Positions 63,165 through 64,000 of a stretch of DNA of 64,000 nucleotides are shown in pieces; positions within the stretch are counted from its first letter, which is position 1; each line of letters starts with the position of its first letter. The notes under the pieces are model-generated. The model had not been told where the DNA came from. It searched no databases and was given only the letters and a program-made list of their open reading frames with translations. The translations under genes and the position numbers were made by a program. Origin of the DNA: Erinaceus europaeus (Eukaryota > Chordata > Mammalia > Eulipotyphla > Erinaceidae); contig NC_080171.1 in the NCBI RefSeq assembly GCF_950295315.1, forward strand, positions 31,984,361-32,048,360. Reading direction: 5' to 3'.

Positions 63165-63878
63165 ATTATTATTTTACCAGAGCATTGTTCAGCTCTGGCT
63201 TATGGTGGTGCCTGGGATTAAGCCTGGGTTTTTTTTTTTTTTTGTTACTTTGGAGCCTCAAGCATAAAAGACTTTTTTTGTTTATTTTTTTTAATGCATG
63301 GTGGTGTTAATGATTTACACTATAGTCATTGACACATGGGCACAATTTCCCATCTCACCAGGTAGGTGTCTGCAAAACACTGTCACCAGCAACTTGGGTC
63401 CTTTCCCATCATCATGTACTGGTACCTCAGTGCCTCCTCTCCCCGTATCCTTCTCCCTGCCCTCCTTCCCCAGAAACCACTTTTTTTTTTTTTTTTTTTT
63501 TGGTGCAATACACCAAACCAGTCCAAGTTTTACTTGTGTTTCCCCTTTCTGTCCTGGTTCCTTAAATTCTGTCTGCAAGTAGATCATCACATACTCATCT
63601 TTATCCCACTTAACATGATTTCTTCAAGCTCCATCCAAGATGAGGTGAAGAAAGTGACTTCAGCATTAATAGCTGGGTAGCATTCCATTAGTATCCTAAG
63701 GAAGCAAACACACTCATCCAAAGATATCTGTGCACACCTATGTTCATAGGAGCACAATTTATAACAGTTTAAATTCGGAAGCAACCTAAGTGTCCAACAA
63801 CAAATGAATGGGCACATTGTAGCATATATACACAATGAAAAGTCTGTATTGCATAATCATTATGCTATCTCCCTAGTC
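63165..63878 (-). mobile_element. SINE-C split by an L1
   Basis: 63165-63275 carries AGCTCTGGCTTATGGTGGTGCC to GGAGCCTCAAGCATAAAAGAC. 63839-63878 carries the head (TTGCATAATCATTATGCTATCTCCC). Confidence 0.78.
63276..63838 (-). mobile_element. 5'-inverted (twin-primed) L1 inside SINE-C
   Basis: 63276-63695 is reverse-strand L1 3' end. 63696-63838 is forward-strand ORF2 sequence equivalent to about 4441-4590 of the intact L1. The two parts meet at the same L1 position (near AATGGAATAC), so almost nothing was lost. Confidence 0.86.
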
Positions 63879-64000
63879 CTAGTTTTGTTATTGTTGATTA
63901 TGTCTTTTAATATCAACAATTCTACATATATATTCTTTATTGTAAAAAGAGTAACTTGATTATAAATTAATGAGATTAACCTAGACCATATCTATTATTA
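63879..64000. other. Unassigned intronic DNA at the right edge
   Basis: AT-rich; nothing recognised. Confidence 0.4.

Larger units (their letters stand above)
61383..64000 (+). other. FRMD3: FRMD3 intron downstream of the 43-bp exon (partial)
   Basis: It starts with a consensus GTAAGT donor and runs off the right edge. No further FERM-domain codons were found before the window ends. Confidence 0.8.

Overview
This window is nuclear DNA from a placental mammal and is almost entirely intronic. Two short exons on the + strand (35050-35154 and 61340-61382) encode consecutive pieces of a FERM domain that match what I remember of FRMD3 (4.1-family FERM domain protein 3). Everything else is intron: more than 35 kb upstream, 26,185 bp between the exons, and more than 2.6 kb downstream. 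The organism is most likely a hedgehog (Erinaceidae). The dominant SINE has the tRNA-like head and the CAACAAGGGCAACAAAAGGG-type tail I associate with Erinaceus ERI-type SINEs. That is recognition from memory, not a search result.

The left end carries a young LINE-1 in the same orientation as FRMD3. ORF1 is open but cut by the window edge. ORF2 is a full 1274-codon frame with its endonuclease, reverse transcriptase and Cys-rich motifs in place. Its 3' end is a stack of several retroelement ends. The rest of the window is a deep pile of retroelements, named here by type.

SINE-A is the young tRNA-like SINE (about 285 bp, or about 340 bp with an extra 3' domain, 'A-long'). SINE-B is an older relative sharing the GCAGGTGTCT region; 'B-long' has the same extra domain. 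SINE-C has a box A like TAGCATAATGGTTATGC. SINE-D carries GGATAAAGC...GAGTTTAATCCC. SINE-E carries AAATAGCTCACTTGG. L1-A is the 3' UTR type attached to the intact L1. L1-B and L1-C are poly(A)-ending L1-3'-UTR-like repeats that end in a GGTGGTGGGAATTGTGTGGAGTTGTACCCC-type block. Older layers are L1M, MIR, L2 and a MER5-like fragment.

Layout: 1-5.5 kb, L1 and stacked ends; 5.5-17 kb, mixed L1-B/C, SINEs, a 5S rRNA pseudogene and old L1M; 17.3-19 kb, a SINE cluster with pentanucleotide repeats; 19.6-22.1 kb, two long L1-B units; 22-35 kb, SINEs and unassigned intron; 35.05 kb, exon; 35-48 kb, SINEs, a 5'-inverted L1 and a large purine/pyrimidine tract; 48.5 kb, a solo LTR; 50-57 kb, an L1 ORF1 relic, an L1 with a duplicated 3' terminus, a possible 3'-UTR retrocopy and nested SINEs; 57-61.3 kb, SINEs and a 39-bp minisatellite; 61.34 kb, exon; 61.4-64 kb, SINE-C copies each split by an L1.

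I see no bacterial-style system, CRISPR array or novel protein-coding locus. The best leads are the possibly competent L1, a discrete L1-B-type repeat whose copies share a 5' boundary, and several well-preserved retrotransposition intermediates.
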